Source: Mycobacterium branderi (GTDB lineage Bacteria; Actinomycetota; Actinomycetes; Mycobacteriales; Mycobacteriaceae). From it: DNA of 64,000 nt. How positions within the stretch are numbered: position 1 is the first letter of the stretch; every line of letters starts with the position of its first letter. The translations under genes were made by a program, and so were the position numbers. The notes beneath the pieces were generated by a model. That model saw nothing but the letters and a program-made list of their open reading frames with translations, was not told the DNA's origin and did not search any database. Positions 19,075 to 57,881 of this stretch are shown here, piece after piece. The stretch covers positions 3,286,001 through 3,350,000 of the forward strand of contig NZ_AP022606.1 of assembly GCF_010728725.1 (NCBI RefSeq). Direction: 5' to 3'.

Positions 19075-21353
19075 GCGGCCGGCCGTCGTGCCGTTGTCGT
19101 TCGCGCAGAACCGGTTGTGGATCCTGGACCAATTGCAGGGCCCCTCACCGGTTTACAACATGGCCGCGGCGTTGCGGTTATGTGGCCGCCTTGATGCCGA
19201 CGCGTTGGAGGCGGCGCTGGGCGATGTGGTGGGTCGCCATGAGAGCCTGCGCACACTGTTCGTCGCTCCCGACGGGATACCCCGGCAGGTGGTGGTGCCT
19301 GCCGAGCGCGCCGATTTCGGCTGGGAGATTGTCGATGCCGGCGGCTGGTCGGAAGGCCGGCTGGATGAGGCGATCGGTGCGTCGGCCCGTCATACGTTTG
19401 ATCTGTCCGCCGAAATCCCATTGCGGGCACGCCTTTTCCGCGTAACCGAGGTCGAGCACGTACTGGTGGCGGCCGTGCACCATATCGCCGCGGATGGTTG
19501 GTCGATCACGCCGCTCGTGCGCGATCTGGGTGTGGCCTATGCCAGTCGGTGCGCCGGGCAGGCTCCGGACTGGTCACCGCTGCCTGTGCAGTATGTCGAT
19601 TACACGCTGTGGCAGCGCGCCCAGTTCGGTGAGCTCGACGATCCCGATAGCCCGATCGCCGCGCAGCTGGACTATTGGGAACGGGCGCTGGCGGGGATGC
19701 CGGAGCGGCTGCAGTTGCCGACCGATCGGCCTTATCCGTCAGTGGCCGATTATCGCGGGGCCAGTGTGGCGGTGGAGTGGCCGGCCGAGTTGCAGCAGCA
19801 GGTGGCGAGGGTGGCCCGCGCGCACAACGCCACGAGCTTCATGGTGATCCAGGCTGCCTTGGCGGTGTTGTTGTCGAAGCTCAGCGCCAGTTCCGATGTG
19901 GCGCTGGGATTTCCGGCCGCTGGGCGGCGCGACCCGGCACTCGACGAGCTGGTGGGGTTTTTCGTCAACACCTTGGTGTTGCGGGTCGATGTCACCGGGG
20001 ATCTGGCCTTTGCGGAGTTGCTGGCGCAGGTGCGGGCGCGCAGCCTGGAGGCTTTCGAGCACCAGGACGTGCCGTTCGAGGTGTTGGTGGAGCGGCTCAA
20101 CCCGACCCGAAGCCTGAACCATCATCCCTTGGTGCAGGTGGCGTTGGCCTGGCAGAACAACGAGCCCGCGAGGCTGGCTTTGGGTGATCTGCAGGCCATA
20201 CCGCTGCCCGTCGAGACGCGCAGCGCCCGTATGGATCTCACATTCTCCGTGAGTGAGCGTTTCACCGAGGCGGGTGAGCCTGCGGGGCTTGGTGGTGCGG
20301 TGGAGTTTCGCACCGATGTGTTCGACGCGGGCAGCGTCGAGGCGTTGATCGGGCGGTTGGAGCGGGTGTTGGTGGTGTTGGCTGCTGAGCCGTCGCGTCG
20401 GTTGTCGTCGATTGATGTGCTCGACGAGACGGAGCGCGTCCGGTTGGACGGCTGGGGTCACCGGGCGGCCTTGACCCGGCCCAGCGCTGCTGCGGTGTCG
20501 GTTGCGGGGTTGTTTGCCGTGCAGGTGGCTCGGATGCCGGATGCGGTGGCGGTTCGTTTCCGGGGCCGGTCGTTGACGTATCGCGAGTTGGATGAGGCGG
20601 CGAATCGGTTGGCGCACTTGCTGGTTGCTCAGGGTGCGGGGCCGGGGCGGTGTGTGGGGCTGTTGTTGTCGCGGTCGGCGGAGGCGATTGTGGCGATGTT
20701 GGCGGTGCTCAAGACCGGGGCGGCTTATCTGCCGATCGACTCGTCGCTGCCGGCGGCGCGTATCGAGTTCGTGCTCGATGATGCCGCGCCGGTGGCCGTG
20801 GTCACCACCGGCGAGCTGCGGGGGCGACTGGACGGGTTCGGTGTGGCGCTCGTCGATGTCGATGACCCCGGCATCGAGGCCCAGCCCGCCACTGCGTTGC
20901 CGGTGCCGCACCCGGATGAGGTTGCGTACTTGATTTACACGTCGGGCACTACCGGTGTGCCTAAGGGTGTTGCGGTGACGCATCGCGGTGTGACGCAGTT
21001 GTTGGGGTCGTTGGATGCGGGTCTGCCGGCGGCGGGGGTGTGGTCGCATAGTCATTCGTTGGCGTTTGACGTGTCGGTGTGGGAGATCTTCGGTGCGTTG
21101 TTGCGTGGTGGCCGGGTGGTGGTGATACCCGAGGAGGTGGCGCACTGTGCGGAAGACTTGCATGCGTTGCTGGTTGCCGAGCAGGTCAGCGTACTGACTC
21201 AAACCCCGTCGGCGGTGGGTGTTTTGACCCCGGAGGGGTTGGAGTCGGCGGCGTTGGTGGTGGCCGGGGAGGCGTGCCCGGTTGAGGTGGTGGATCGCTG
21301 GGCGCCGGGGCGGGTGATGCTCAACGCCTACGGGCCGACCGAGTCCACGATGT

Positions 21354-50153
<28,800 letters not shown>

Positions 50154-50156
50154 CGA

Positions 50157-50912
50157 TCAGCCCCGGCTGGCCAGCACGATCTGCGGCTTGAACGGGCCGC
50201 GGCGCAACTCGACCGTGATGGCCGGATCGGCATGGCGGGCAAGCGCCCGCAGCGCCGACGGACTGTAGGCGCGCAGCGAACTGATGAATCCGTCGTGCGC
50301 ACTCGGTCGTATCGGCGCCAATGGCAGGCGAAATGCCAACCCCACGAGGTGCAGCCATGACGGCGGGCGCGGCAAGTCGATGATCAACAGCTTGCGCGCG
50401 GCGCGAGCGCCTTCGGCCAGCGCCCGACTAGCCATGGCCGGCGCCAGGTGGTGGAAGGACAGCGCGAACACCGCTAGGTCGTAGCTCCCGTCGGGCGCGT
50501 CGATGGCGGTGGCGTCCATCTCTCGCACAGTGGCGCGCGGGTGACTGCCAAGGTCACTCGCAGCGATGGCGGCCACCGACGTGGGCTCGACGTCGGTGAC
50601 CGTCACCCGGGCCGTGGGATGCATGGTCAGCAGCGCGCGCGATATGCCGCCCAGGCCGGCACCCAGTTCGAGGATCTCGGGATCGGTCACGTCGGTCACC
50701 TCGCCCAGCGCGATGCGCGCGAAGTTCTTGTGCCAACCGAGAATTCGTCCGCTGCGGTCCAGGGAGCGGATCACTTTGTCTTTCTTGTCGCCGACGTCGT
50801 CGCGGTCCAGATATTCCAGACGGTCGGTCTGCAACCGCCGGTCCAGCCACGACGCGTCCGGGCCGCCGCGCGGCATGCTGTCGATGTCGAAGGTCGCCAT
50901 GTTGCCCATCAT
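50157..50912 (-). CDS. Class I SAM-dependent methyltransferase
   Basis: This 251-residue methyltransferase has the glycine-rich motif I ILELGAGLGGISRALL near residue 80, VTVTDVEPTSVAA (motif II), and YDLAVFALSFHHL (motif IV region). The product could be an O- or N-methyltransferase. The ATG at 50912 overlaps the stop of the upstream P450 gene by 4 bp, so the two are cotranscribed and coupled. It is convergent with the NRPS-aminotransferase gene, with a 3-bp gap. It may belong to the catabolic P450 operon or tailor the lipopeptide; the sequence does not decide. Confidence 0.9.
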   Translation of the reverse strand: MMGNMATFDIDSMPRGGPDASWLDRRLQTDRLEYLDRDDVGDKKDKVIRSLDRSGRILGWHKNFARIALGEVTDVTDPEILELGAGLGGISRALLTMHPTARVTVTDVEPTSVAAIAASDLGSHPRATVREMDATAIDAPDGSYDLAVFALSFHHLAPAMASRALAEGARAARKLLIIDLPRPPSWLHLVGLAFRLPLAPIRPSAHDGFISSLRAYSPSALRALARHADPAITVELRRGPFKPQIVLASRG

Positions 50913-52192
50913 GACGTCTTTGGGGCAGCTTCTGGAGGCGAAGCAGGCACGACCGTCACCTCGGCGACTTCCTGACCGTGCAGAAAGTTCGACTGCCGCA
51001 GCACTTCGCGGCCCGTTACCGCGATCGAGGAAACACTGCGCGCCAGAACCCTCAGCAGACAGCGCAACTCGAGGCGGGCCAACACTGCGCCCACGCAGTA
51101 GTGCGGACCGCCGCCGAACGACAGATGCGGGTTGGGGTGGCGGTCCAGCACAAATCGCTCCCCGTCGGGGAAGACACCCTCGTCACGGTTGGCAGAAGGT
51201 ATCCACAGCACGACCCGGTCGCCGGATCGAATCTCGGCCTCGCCCAAGGATATGTCGGCGGTGGCGGTGCGCAGCACATGCCCCGGGGGCGACGTCCACC
51301 GGAGGATTTCTTCCACCGCCGAATTGATCAGCTCCAGATCCTCGCGCAGCCGCCGCCAGCAATCGGGATCCTGAGCGAAGGCGACCATGGCGCCGGATAC
51401 CGCCAGCGGGGTCGTTTCCAGCCCGCCGGTGAGCATGCCGTCGCAATTCAGCAAGATCTCGTCGTCGCTGAGCGGGCGGCCGTCGACGGTTGTCTGCGAC
51501 AGCGCGGTGACAAAGTCGTCCTGCGGGTCAGCCCGGCGCTGCTGCAGCAGCTCGTCGAGATACATGAACAGTTCACCGTGGGCTTCGGCGGAGTCTTGCG
51601 CAACATTGGTGGCGTAGGCGGCGTCGATCAATTTGCCCAATTTCGCCCAGTCCGCATGCGGAATTCCCAGCACTCGGGCAAGCACCTGGCGCGCGATGAC
51701 GGCGCCCAGGTCTTTGACGGCGTCAAAAGAGCACCCGCCCGCAATCAGCTCGGCAAGCAGCTTCTCGATGTCGTCCTCGATCGCGGATTGCATCCGGTCA
51801 ACCGCGGAACTCGACAGCCACGCCGAATGTGCGGCGCGCAATCTGCGGTGATTGGCGCCGTCGGTGACGACCAGCATTTTTCCCGACGCCAACGCGACCG
51901 CGCGGGCGTTGGAGCCCAGGCGCATGCCCGAGCCCGAGGCGAAGTCTCGAGGATTCTGCAGCACTTCACGCGCTAACTGGTGAGTGGTGACGGACCAGAA
52001 TTCGCCGTGGGTGGCCGAGTGGGTCCAGGCGACCGGATGCGCGCGGCGCGCCGCCTCCCACACCTGGTATCGATTGGGCGCAGCGTGAAACGACGGGTCG
52101 GCCGGGTCGCCAGATGTTGCGTCCAGCTGCCACATGGGCCAGCGCCCGTTCAGCGCACGCGACGGGTGTTGGGGCGCGTCCCTTTGATCCAT
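50909..52192 (-). CDS. Cytochrome P450
   Basis: This 427-residue soluble P450 has the I-helix segment LTGGLETTPLAV (acid-alcohol pair E-T), ExxR as EEILR, and the haem-ligand motif FGGGPHYCVG with Cys near residue 363. The haem loop is one residue shorter than in the neighbouring P450. This gene is divergent from the ferredoxin gene and coupled to a methyltransferase. It may hydroxylate a catabolic intermediate or an NRPS-derived peptide. The CYP family is not assigned. Confidence 0.93.
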   Translation of the reverse strand: MDQRDAPQHPSRALNGRWPMWQLDATSGDPADPSFHAAPNRYQVWEAARRAHPVAWTHSATHGEFWSVTTHQLAREVLQNPRDFASGSGMRLGSNARAVALASGKMLVVTDGANHRRLRAAHSAWLSSSAVDRMQSAIEDDIEKLLAELIAGGCSFDAVKDLGAVIARQVLARVLGIPHADWAKLGKLIDAAYATNVAQDSAEAHGELFMYLDELLQQRRADPQDDFVTALSQTTVDGRPLSDDEILLNCDGMLTGGLETTPLAVSGAMVAFAQDPDCWRRLREDLELINSAVEEILRWTSPPGHVLRTATADISLGEAEIRSGDRVVLWIPSANRDEGVFPDGERFVLDRHPNPHLSFGGGPHYCVGAVLARLELRCLLRVLARSVSSIAVTGREVLRQSNFLHGQEVAEVTVVPASPPEAAPKTS

Positions 52193-52282
52193 GCTCGAAA
52201 TCGAGCGTAACCAGCCGGGCGCGAATCGGTCCAGTACGCACGCGTACCCTCGTCGTTACCTTTGAAAGACAAGGAGCATCGG

Positions 52283-52474
52283 ATGCGAGTAATCGTCGAC
52301 GAGTCGCTGTGCGAGGCCAACGGGTTCTGTGAATCGTTGGCCCCGGATGTGTTCGAAATCGGCGACGCCGACGTGGTGCAGATTGCCGACGGCGATGTGC
52401 CTGAGCACTTGGAGATCGACGTGCGCGCCGCCGTCGACCAGTGTCCGAAAGCCGCTCTGCGGCTTATCGATTGA
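52283..52474 (+). CDS. Small ferredoxin, 3Fe-4S type, P450 redox partner
   Basis: This 63-residue ferredoxin has three cysteines in the pattern CEANGFC and, near the end, QCPKAAL. This is the C-x5-C...CP arrangement of mycobacterial P450-associated 3Fe-4S ferredoxins. The residue at the usual fourth-ligand position is Asn. The start ATG at 52283 has AAGGAG 6 bp upstream; an in-frame ATG-less extension upstream includes the ribosome-binding site and is rejected. It lies between two P450 genes, is divergent from one, and its stop directly abuts the convergent stop of the other. It probably feeds electrons to one or both. Confidence 0.93.
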   Translation: MRVIVDESLCEANGFCESLAPDVFEIGDADVVQIADGDVPEHLEIDVRAAVDQCPKAALRLID

Positions 52475-53707
52475 TCACCGTAACGCGATCGACATCTCGT
52501 CGTAGATCGACATGTTGGTAACCAGGCTGGGGTAAGCAACTTTCGGCGGACCCAGCTCGATGCGGTCGGCCCGCAACAGCAGCTCGTCGAACACCGCGCG
52601 CAGCTCGGCGCGAGCCAGGAACGCGCCCAGGCAATGGTGCGGGCCGCCGCCGCCGAACGCCACGTGCGGGTTGGGCGCCCGGCCGATGTCGAAGGCGAAC
52701 GGCTCGTCGAACACTTCCTCGTCGCGGTTCGCCGAGCGCAGCATCGACACGATGCGCTCACCGGCAGGGATGTGCTGGCCGTCGAGCTCGATGTCGACTT
52801 TGGTGGTGCGCGTCCAGTACGCGACCGGGGTGGCCCAGCGCAGCACCTCCTCGACGGCGCCGGCCCGCACCGACTCCTCGGCGCGGTAGCGCTCGATCTG
52901 ATCGGGGTTGGCGACGAACGCCTGCAGCCCGGCGGCCAGCGCGTTCTTGGTGGTGTCGCTGCCGGCGAAGGCCAGCACGAAGAAAAAGATCTCCAGCTCG
53001 TTGGCGGGCAGCCGGAACTGCTCGCCGTCGTCTCCGACGATCTCCGCCGAGGCCAGCGTGCTCCAGATGTCGTCGGCCGGATTGCGCCGCTTCTCCGCGG
53101 TGAGCGCGAGTGCGTAGCCGAAGATCGTGCCGTAGAGATCCAGTTCTTCCTGCTCGGTCAGCCGGGCCTTGGGGGAGCGGGCGGTCAGGATGCGGTCGAA
53201 GACGCCGAAGATACGGGGCCGGTCTTGATCCGGGATGCCGATGATGTCGCCGATCACCGTCATCGGGAGCGCGTCGGCGACGTCGGCGATCCAGTCGCCG
53301 CCGCCGCGAGCCAGCAGGTCGTCGACCATCCGCGCGGCGCGGGCGCGGATGCCGTCCTCGAGCTTGGCGATCGCGCGCGGAGTGAACGCGCTGGAAATGA
53401 GCTTGCGGCGCTTGCTCAACTCGGGCGGGTCCATGTTGATGATCGTCGGGTACGACGAGAACGTGTCGAGCGGCTGGACGAGCGGGCCGTCCTTCGCCGT
53501 GAACGAGTCGGCGTCACGGTGGATGCGCACGGCGTGCCGGTGTTTGGTGGTGATCCAAAACTCGCGTTGGGCGCCGACCTTGGCCGCTCCAGGAGTCAGC
53601 TGGTGGCGGAAAAGCGGCCGGTTGCGCCGCAGGTCTGCGAATAATGCGTCGGGAAAACCATTGCGCCACAATGCGAAGTCCGACAGGTCCAGTTCGGCTG
53701 TGGTCAC
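52475..53707 (-). CDS. Cytochrome P450, steroid-type (CYP124/125/142-like haem loop)
   Basis: This 410-residue P450 has the I-helix AFAGSDTTKNA, ExxR as EEVLR, and the haem motif FGGGGPHHCLG (Cys near residue 359). Its extra Gly is typical of the mycobacterial cholesterol and branched-lipid hydroxylases. Those enzymes oxidise the terminal methyl of a sterol side chain or branched lipid. The GTG at 53707 is chosen because GGAGG lies 6-7 bp upstream. A TTG start 27 bp further upstream would include that site. It is divergent from the Rieske oxygenase operon across 73 bp that hold an AT-rich operator-like half site. Confidence 0.92.
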   Translation of the reverse strand: MTTAELDLSDFALWRNGFPDALFADLRRNRPLFRHQLTPGAAKVGAQREFWITTKHRHAVRIHRDADSFTAKDGPLVQPLDTFSSYPTIINMDPPELSKRRKLISSAFTPRAIAKLEDGIRARAARMVDDLLARGGGDWIADVADALPMTVIGDIIGIPDQDRPRIFGVFDRILTARSPKARLTEQEELDLYGTIFGYALALTAEKRRNPADDIWSTLASAEIVGDDGEQFRLPANELEIFFFVLAFAGSDTTKNALAAGLQAFVANPDQIERYRAEESVRAGAVEEVLRWATPVAYWTRTTKVDIELDGQHIPAGERIVSMLRSANRDEEVFDEPFAFDIGRAPNPHVAFGGGGPHHCLGAFLARAELRAVFDELLLRADRIELGPPKVAYPSLVTNMSIYDEMSIALR

Positions 53708-53737
53708 ACTGAACCTCCGAGCGTTGACGTTCAATAC

Positions 53738-53747
53738 TTAAAATAGT
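53738..53747. promoter_or_regulatory. Weak operator-like half site in P450/Rieske divergent region
   Basis: TTAAAATAGT matches the core CTAAMATAGC at 8 of 10 positions and sits between the divergent P450 (start 53707) and Rieske oxygenase (start 53781) genes. The match is weaker than at the other three sites. Confidence 0.3.
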
Positions 53748-53780
53748 AAAAATAGACCGAGACTTCCAGGTGGAGAGGTA

Positions 53781-54890
53781 GTGACGCACACTGTTTCGGA
53801 CGCAGACCCGTCGGAACGCGAATTCGGGTCGACGGGTATCGCGCTGTCCAAGTACCGCTTCCCGACCGGGTGGTTCATCGTCGGATTCGCTTCTGAGCTG
53901 GCGTGCGGCGAGGTCAAGCGCGCGCACTACTTCGGCGAGGAGCTGGTGCTGTTTCGCACCGAGTCCGGTGAGGTGCACGTGCTCGACGCGTACTGTCAGC
54001 ACCTCGGTGCGAACATGGGCGTCGGCGGCACCGTGGAGGGCGAGAACATCGTCTGCCCCTGGCACGGTTGGCGCTGGCGCGGCGACGGCACCAACGCGCT
54101 GATCCCGTACAGCAAGATCGGCTGCAAGCAGAACGTGCGCATCCGCACCTATCCGGTCACCGAGTGGTACGGCTTCATCCTGGTCTGGCACGAGCGCCAC
54201 GGCCGCGCGCCGTACTGGCAGCCGCCGGTGCTGCCCGAATTGGAGACCGGCGAGTACTACCCGCTGCACCCGCACAGCCGAATGCTCAACCGGGTCAAGG
54301 TGCACGCGCAGATGATCATCGAAAACGCCGCCGACCCATATCACGTGCAGTACGTGCATAAGGCCGCCAACCCGGCGAACACCGCGTCGTTCGAGGTATC
54401 CGGCTATCACCTGCACGCCACGGTCAACGCTCACTTCGGGGGCGGCCGCGCGCAGACCTGGCTGACCCCGAACGGCCCGGTGGACGCCAAGATCATCTAC
54501 GACAACTACTCGCTCGGGCTGGGCGTGGTCCGATTCCCCAGCGACCTGGTCGCCACCATTCAGGTCACGGGACAGACCCCGGTCGACGAGGACTACACCG
54601 ACTACTTCTACACCCAGGCCTCGGTGCGCGAGCCCGGCGACACCGGCGACAGGCCTACCGGCCGCGCCGCGAGATTCCTTGCGCTGCAACAAGAAGTGAT
54701 CAAACAGGATTTCTTCACCTGGGAGAACATGAAGTATTTGGAGAAGCCGAACCTGGCGCCCGAGGAAGCCCGCGACTATGCGGCCCTTCGCCGTTGGGCG
54801 CATCGCTTCTACCCTGGCGAACAACCCTGTGCCGACGACTTCGGATACACCCCTGACGGTCAGCCCGACCCGGCAGCCGCGCACGCCTGA
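53781..54890 (+). CDS. Rieske non-haem iron oxygenase, KshA-like terminal oxygenase
   Basis: This 369-residue oxygenase has the Rieske [2Fe-2S] ligands Cys72-x-His74 and Cys92-x2-His95 (CQH...CPWH). The mononuclear iron motif ENAADPYHVQYVH lies near residue 180. The layout (Rieske domain, then WRWRGDGTNALIPY) resembles 3-ketosteroid 9-alpha-hydroxylase oxygenase KshA. A separate reductase is needed and is not in the window. The GTG at 53781 follows GGAGAGG. The gene heads a plus-strand operon; its TGA overlaps the ATG of the acyl-CoA ligase by 1 bp. It probably hydroxylates a polycyclic or terpenoid substrate. Confidence 0.93.
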   Translation: MTHTVSDADPSEREFGSTGIALSKYRFPTGWFIVGFASELACGEVKRAHYFGEELVLFRTESGEVHVLDAYCQHLGANMGVGGTVEGENIVCPWHGWRWRGDGTNALIPYSKIGCKQNVRIRTYPVTEWYGFILVWHERHGRAPYWQPPVLPELETGEYYPLHPHSRMLNRVKVHAQMIIENAADPYHVQYVHKAANPANTASFEVSGYHLHATVNAHFGGGRAQTWLTPNGPVDAKIIYDNYSLGLGVVRFPSDLVATIQVTGQTPVDEDYTDYFYTQASVREPGDTGDRPTGRAARFLALQQEVIKQDFFTWENMKYLEKPNLAPEEARDYAALRRWAHRFYPGEQPCADDFGYTPDGQPDPAAAHA

Positions 54891-56440
54891 TGCCGATCGG
54901 GCCGGCTGATTTCGGCGTCGAACGATTCAGCGTCCCAGCGGTGCTCGACCGTCGCGCCGAGCAGTGTCCCGACCGGGTGATGATGTCGGTGGCCGGTACG
55001 CCGGTGACCTTCGAGCAGATGCGACAGCGATCCCGCGCGGCGGCGAAGGTATTGCGGGACAAAGGCATTGGCCGAGGAGATTGCCTGGCGCTGTTCACCG
55101 CGACCTGCCCGGAGTGGATCTACTTCTGGTTGGGTGCGGCGCGGATCGGCGCGGTGACGGCCGCCGTCAACGCCGCTTACAAGGGTGAGTTCCTTCTGCA
55201 TGCGCTGCGGCTCTCGCAAGCCAAGGCGATCCTCACCGACGCCGAGCGACGCCCACGCGTCGACGCGGTGGCTGACGGGCTGCCGATGCTCAAAGAGCTG
55301 CTGATGCAAAGTGATTCGCTCGACGAGCGTGGTGCAGTAGCGGATGACCCGGCTGACGCCGGCGAAATCGGATCGCTGTTTTTCACCTCCGGCACCACCG
55401 GCGCGTCGAAAGCGGTTGCCACCAGCTGGCACTACCTGTTCACCGCGGCGGCGACGGTGGCGTCGGCGTGGAAATTCAGTGCGGGCGAGGTGCTGTGGAC
55501 GGCGATGCCGTTGTTTCATCTCAGCGCGGCGCCGTCGGTGCTGGCGCCGATGCTGGTCGGCGGGACCACCGTGCTGGCGCCGGCCTTTCATCCCGGTTCG
55601 GTGTGGGACGAGGTGCGCGCGTGCGGGGCGGTGGGCTTCGCCGGCGCCGGCGCCATGGTGTCGATGCTTCAGAACCTGCCGCCCGACCCGCGCGACGCGC
55701 AGCTGCCGCTGCGGTTCATCTCCGCCGCGCCGATCGATGCCGGGCTCTATCGCGACGTCGAAAAGCGGTACGGCTGCCGCATCGTCACCATGTACGGCCT
55801 GACCGAGGCTTTCCCGATCACCGTCAAGGGCGTCGACGAAGGCGGGGTGCCGGGAACGTCGGGCCGGCCCAACCCGAGCTTCGACGTGGCAATCCTCGAC
55901 GCCAACGGCGATCCGGTGCCGGCCGGGATTGTCGGCGAGATCGCCTGCCGGCCCAGGTATCCGCATGTGATGAGCGAGGGTTATGTCGGCAGCGGCGGGG
56001 CGGTCGAGCCGCACCCGCAGTGGTTTCGCACCGGCGACCTCGGTGTGCTGGACGACGAGCAGAACCTGACCTACCTGGACCGCGTGAAGGATTCGCTGCG
56101 CCGCCGCGGCGAGAACATCTCGTCGGTGGAAGTCGAATCAACCGTGCTGCGCCACCCGGCGGTCGCCGAGGCGGCAGCGGTCGGGGTGCCCAGCGAGTTG
56201 GGCGAGGATGACATCCTGCTGGTCGTGACGCTGCAGCCCGAGTCGTCGCTGGACTACGTCGAGTTGCTGGACTTCTGCTCGGCGCGGATGCCGTACTTTT
56301 GCGTGCCCCGCTATGTCGAGGTCGTGGACGAGATTCCCAAGACCGTCATCGGGCGGATACGCAAAGATGTGTTGCGGGCCCGCGGACTCGGTCCGGGAGC
56401 CTGGGACCGGGAACGTCACGGATACATCGTCAGCCGGTGA
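54890..56440 (+). CDS. Acyl-CoA synthetase (AMP-forming, FadD/CaiC-like)
   Basis: This 516-residue adenylate-forming ligase has the P-loop motif FFTSGTTGASK near residue 165, MYGLTEAFP near 300, FRTGDLGVLD near 380 and KDSLRRRGENISSVEVE near 405. The C-terminal catalytic Lys lies within PKTVIGRIRK. The start ATG overlaps the Rieske gene stop (TGATG). The sequence is closest in style to crotonobetaine/carnitine- and short-chain-type CoA ligases. It is likely to activate an acid in the same pathway as the Rieske oxygenase and hot-dog hydratases that flank it. Confidence 0.93.
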   Translation: MPIGPADFGVERFSVPAVLDRRAEQCPDRVMMSVAGTPVTFEQMRQRSRAAAKVLRDKGIGRGDCLALFTATCPEWIYFWLGAARIGAVTAAVNAAYKGEFLLHALRLSQAKAILTDAERRPRVDAVADGLPMLKELLMQSDSLDERGAVADDPADAGEIGSLFFTSGTTGASKAVATSWHYLFTAAATVASAWKFSAGEVLWTAMPLFHLSAAPSVLAPMLVGGTTVLAPAFHPGSVWDEVRACGAVGFAGAGAMVSMLQNLPPDPRDAQLPLRFISAAPIDAGLYRDVEKRYGCRIVTMYGLTEAFPITVKGVDEGGVPGTSGRPNPSFDVAILDANGDPVPAGIVGEIACRPRYPHVMSEGYVGSGGAVEPHPQWFRTGDLGVLDDEQNLTYLDRVKDSLRRRGENISSVEVESTVLRHPAVAEAAAVGVPSELGEDDILLVVTLQPESSLDYVELLDFCSARMPYFCVPRYVEVVDEIPKTVIGRIRKDVLRARGLGPGAWDRERHGYIVSR

Positions 56441-56457
56441 GGTGGGGAGGAACCACG

Positions 56458-56874
56458 ATGAGCATGACCTACCAGCAGCAGTACCTTCTCGACGGCGCGA
56501 CGGGACGCGACGCCATCCTGGATCTCACCGCCCGGCACAACCGGTGCTACTCCGACGGCGACCGCGACGGCTGGATCGCGACGTTCCGGCACTCCGGCGC
56601 CAGTTACGTCCGCGGCGGTGAGGAGTTCACCGACCTGCGCGCCGCCTTCGACGGCGGGGGCGGGCAGCGGCTGGTCAGCGTCGATCACGAGATCAGCGTC
56701 GACGGCGTCAACGCCACGCAGCGCTGCGTCGCGCTGCTTTACGCTGTTGGCGACGACGGCGTCCCCGCGCTGCGGGCCACCGGCATCTATCAGGATCGGC
56801 TCATCTACGAACGCGGCGGCTGGTACTTCACCTCCCGTGAGCTGCAATGGGATTCGGCGCCGGCCCGGGTATGA
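56458..56874 (+). CDS. SnoaL/NTF2-like protein
   Basis: This 138-residue single-domain protein has an NTF2-like cone fold signature. An N-terminal helix GRDAILDLTARHNRCYSDGDRDGWIATF is followed by strands ending in YERGGWYFTSRELQW. Family members are small hydratases, isomerases or cyclases, such as steroid delta-isomerase and polyketide cyclases. The ATG at 56458 follows GGGGAGG. The stop overlaps the next start by 4 bp (ATGA). Its reaction is not determined; a dehydration or isomerisation step in the same pathway fits its operon. Confidence 0.85.
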   Translation: MSMTYQQQYLLDGATGRDAILDLTARHNRCYSDGDRDGWIATFRHSGASYVRGGEEFTDLRAAFDGGGGQRLVSVDHEISVDGVNATQRCVALLYAVGDDGVPALRATGIYQDRLIYERGGWYFTSRELQWDSAPARV

Positions 56875-57392
56875 CGGGTATTCAACTCGCCTTCGGCACC
56901 TACGAGGACGCGTTGCGCATGGTCGGGACGGTGTCCGAACCGCGCACCGCGGGCAGCGCGGTGACCGCGGCGCGCATCCAGATGTTCGCGGCGCTGGTGC
57001 GCGACGCCAACCCGTCCTACTGGGACGCCGAATTCGCCGCCGCGACCTGGGGCGGCCTGCTGGCGCCGCCGGCGCTGTTGATGAGCTGGCTGATCCCGCC
57101 TCCGTGGCTGCCGACGGGGGAGCCGCGGGTAACGGCGATCGCGCTGCGGGTGCCGCTGCCCGGGACCACGTTCGTCAATGCGGCCAACGAGGCCGAATTT
57201 CTGCTGCCCATCGTCGACGGTGACTTGCTGACCGTGGTCGAGGAGGTCGTGTCGGTGTCACCGGAAAAACGGACCCGCCTCGGCGTCGGGCATTTCGTCG
57301 AGACGCTCGACACGTTCACCCGCCAGGACGGTGCTGTGGTGGCCCGCAACCGAAACACGTTGTTCCGCTTCACCCCTGAGCCGGCGTCATGA
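56871..57392 (+). CDS. Hot-dog fold dehydratase-like protein (FAS1-like / MaoC N-terminal type)
   Basis: This 173-residue protein is similar to the N-terminal dehydratase half of MaoC-type enoyl-CoA hydratases. AARIQMFAALVRDANPSYWD near residue 35 and the Pro-rich LLAPPALLMSWLIPP are characteristic. Such subunits usually lack part of the active site and pair with a MaoC partner, as ChsH2 and ChsH1 do in cholesterol side-chain degradation. The neighbour 57389-57823 is the obvious partner. The ATG at 56871 overlaps the previous stop by 4 bp; an earlier in-frame ATG lies inside the upstream gene. Confidence 0.87.
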   Translation: MTGIQLAFGTYEDALRMVGTVSEPRTAGSAVTAARIQMFAALVRDANPSYWDAEFAAATWGGLLAPPALLMSWLIPPPWLPTGEPRVTAIALRVPLPGTTFVNAANEAEFLLPIVDGDLLTVVEEVVSVSPEKRTRLGVGHFVETLDTFTRQDGAVVARNRNTLFRFTPEPAS

Positions 57393-57823
57393 GCGTGCAG
57401 TGGGATCAACTCGCTGTCCCGGTGGAGCTTCCGGTTGTGCTCGACGACATCGACTATCAGCGGGTGGTGATGAACTCCGGTGCCACCTGGGACTACTTTC
57501 CCGGCCACTTCGACCCTGGCTATGCCTATAACCAAGGCCACCCAACGATTTTCGTCAACACCATGCACCTGGCCGGGTTCGCCGACCGCATCGCGACCGA
57601 CTGGGCCGGTCCCGACAGCCGGGTGATACGCCGCGCGATGCGCCTCGTCGCGCCGATCTATGCCGGCGACACGATGGTCGGGCGGGGACGCGTCGTCGCC
57701 AAGCGCACCGACGCCGGTGTCGACCCGCCGCGGCATCTGGTGGACCTGCAGATCGAGGTGAGCAACCAGCGCGGCGAATTGTGCTGTCCGGTCGAACTCA
57801 CGCTGCAGCTACCTCCCTCGTAG
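57389..57823 (+). CDS. MaoC-like hydratase/dehydratase subunit
   Basis: This 144-residue hot-dog protein contains WDYFPGHFDPGYAYNQGHPTIFVNTMHLAGFADR, an R-hydratase-type catalytic region with Asp and His. ATG overlaps the previous stop by 4 bp. It probably forms a heteromeric enoyl-CoA hydratase with the preceding gene product. It is the last gene of the plus-strand operon that starts at 53781; 58 bp follow before the convergent aldehyde dehydrogenase gene. Confidence 0.88.
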   Translation: MSVQWDQLAVPVELPVVLDDIDYQRVVMNSGATWDYFPGHFDPGYAYNQGHPTIFVNTMHLAGFADRIATDWAGPDSRVIRRAMRLVAPIYAGDTMVGRGRVVAKRTDAGVDPPRHLVDLQIEVSNQRGELCCPVELTLQLPPS

Positions 57824-57881
57824 GCGCCGAGTGTGGGCTGGGGGCACGCGAATTCGCGGGCAGGCTCAACTCCGCACTCGG

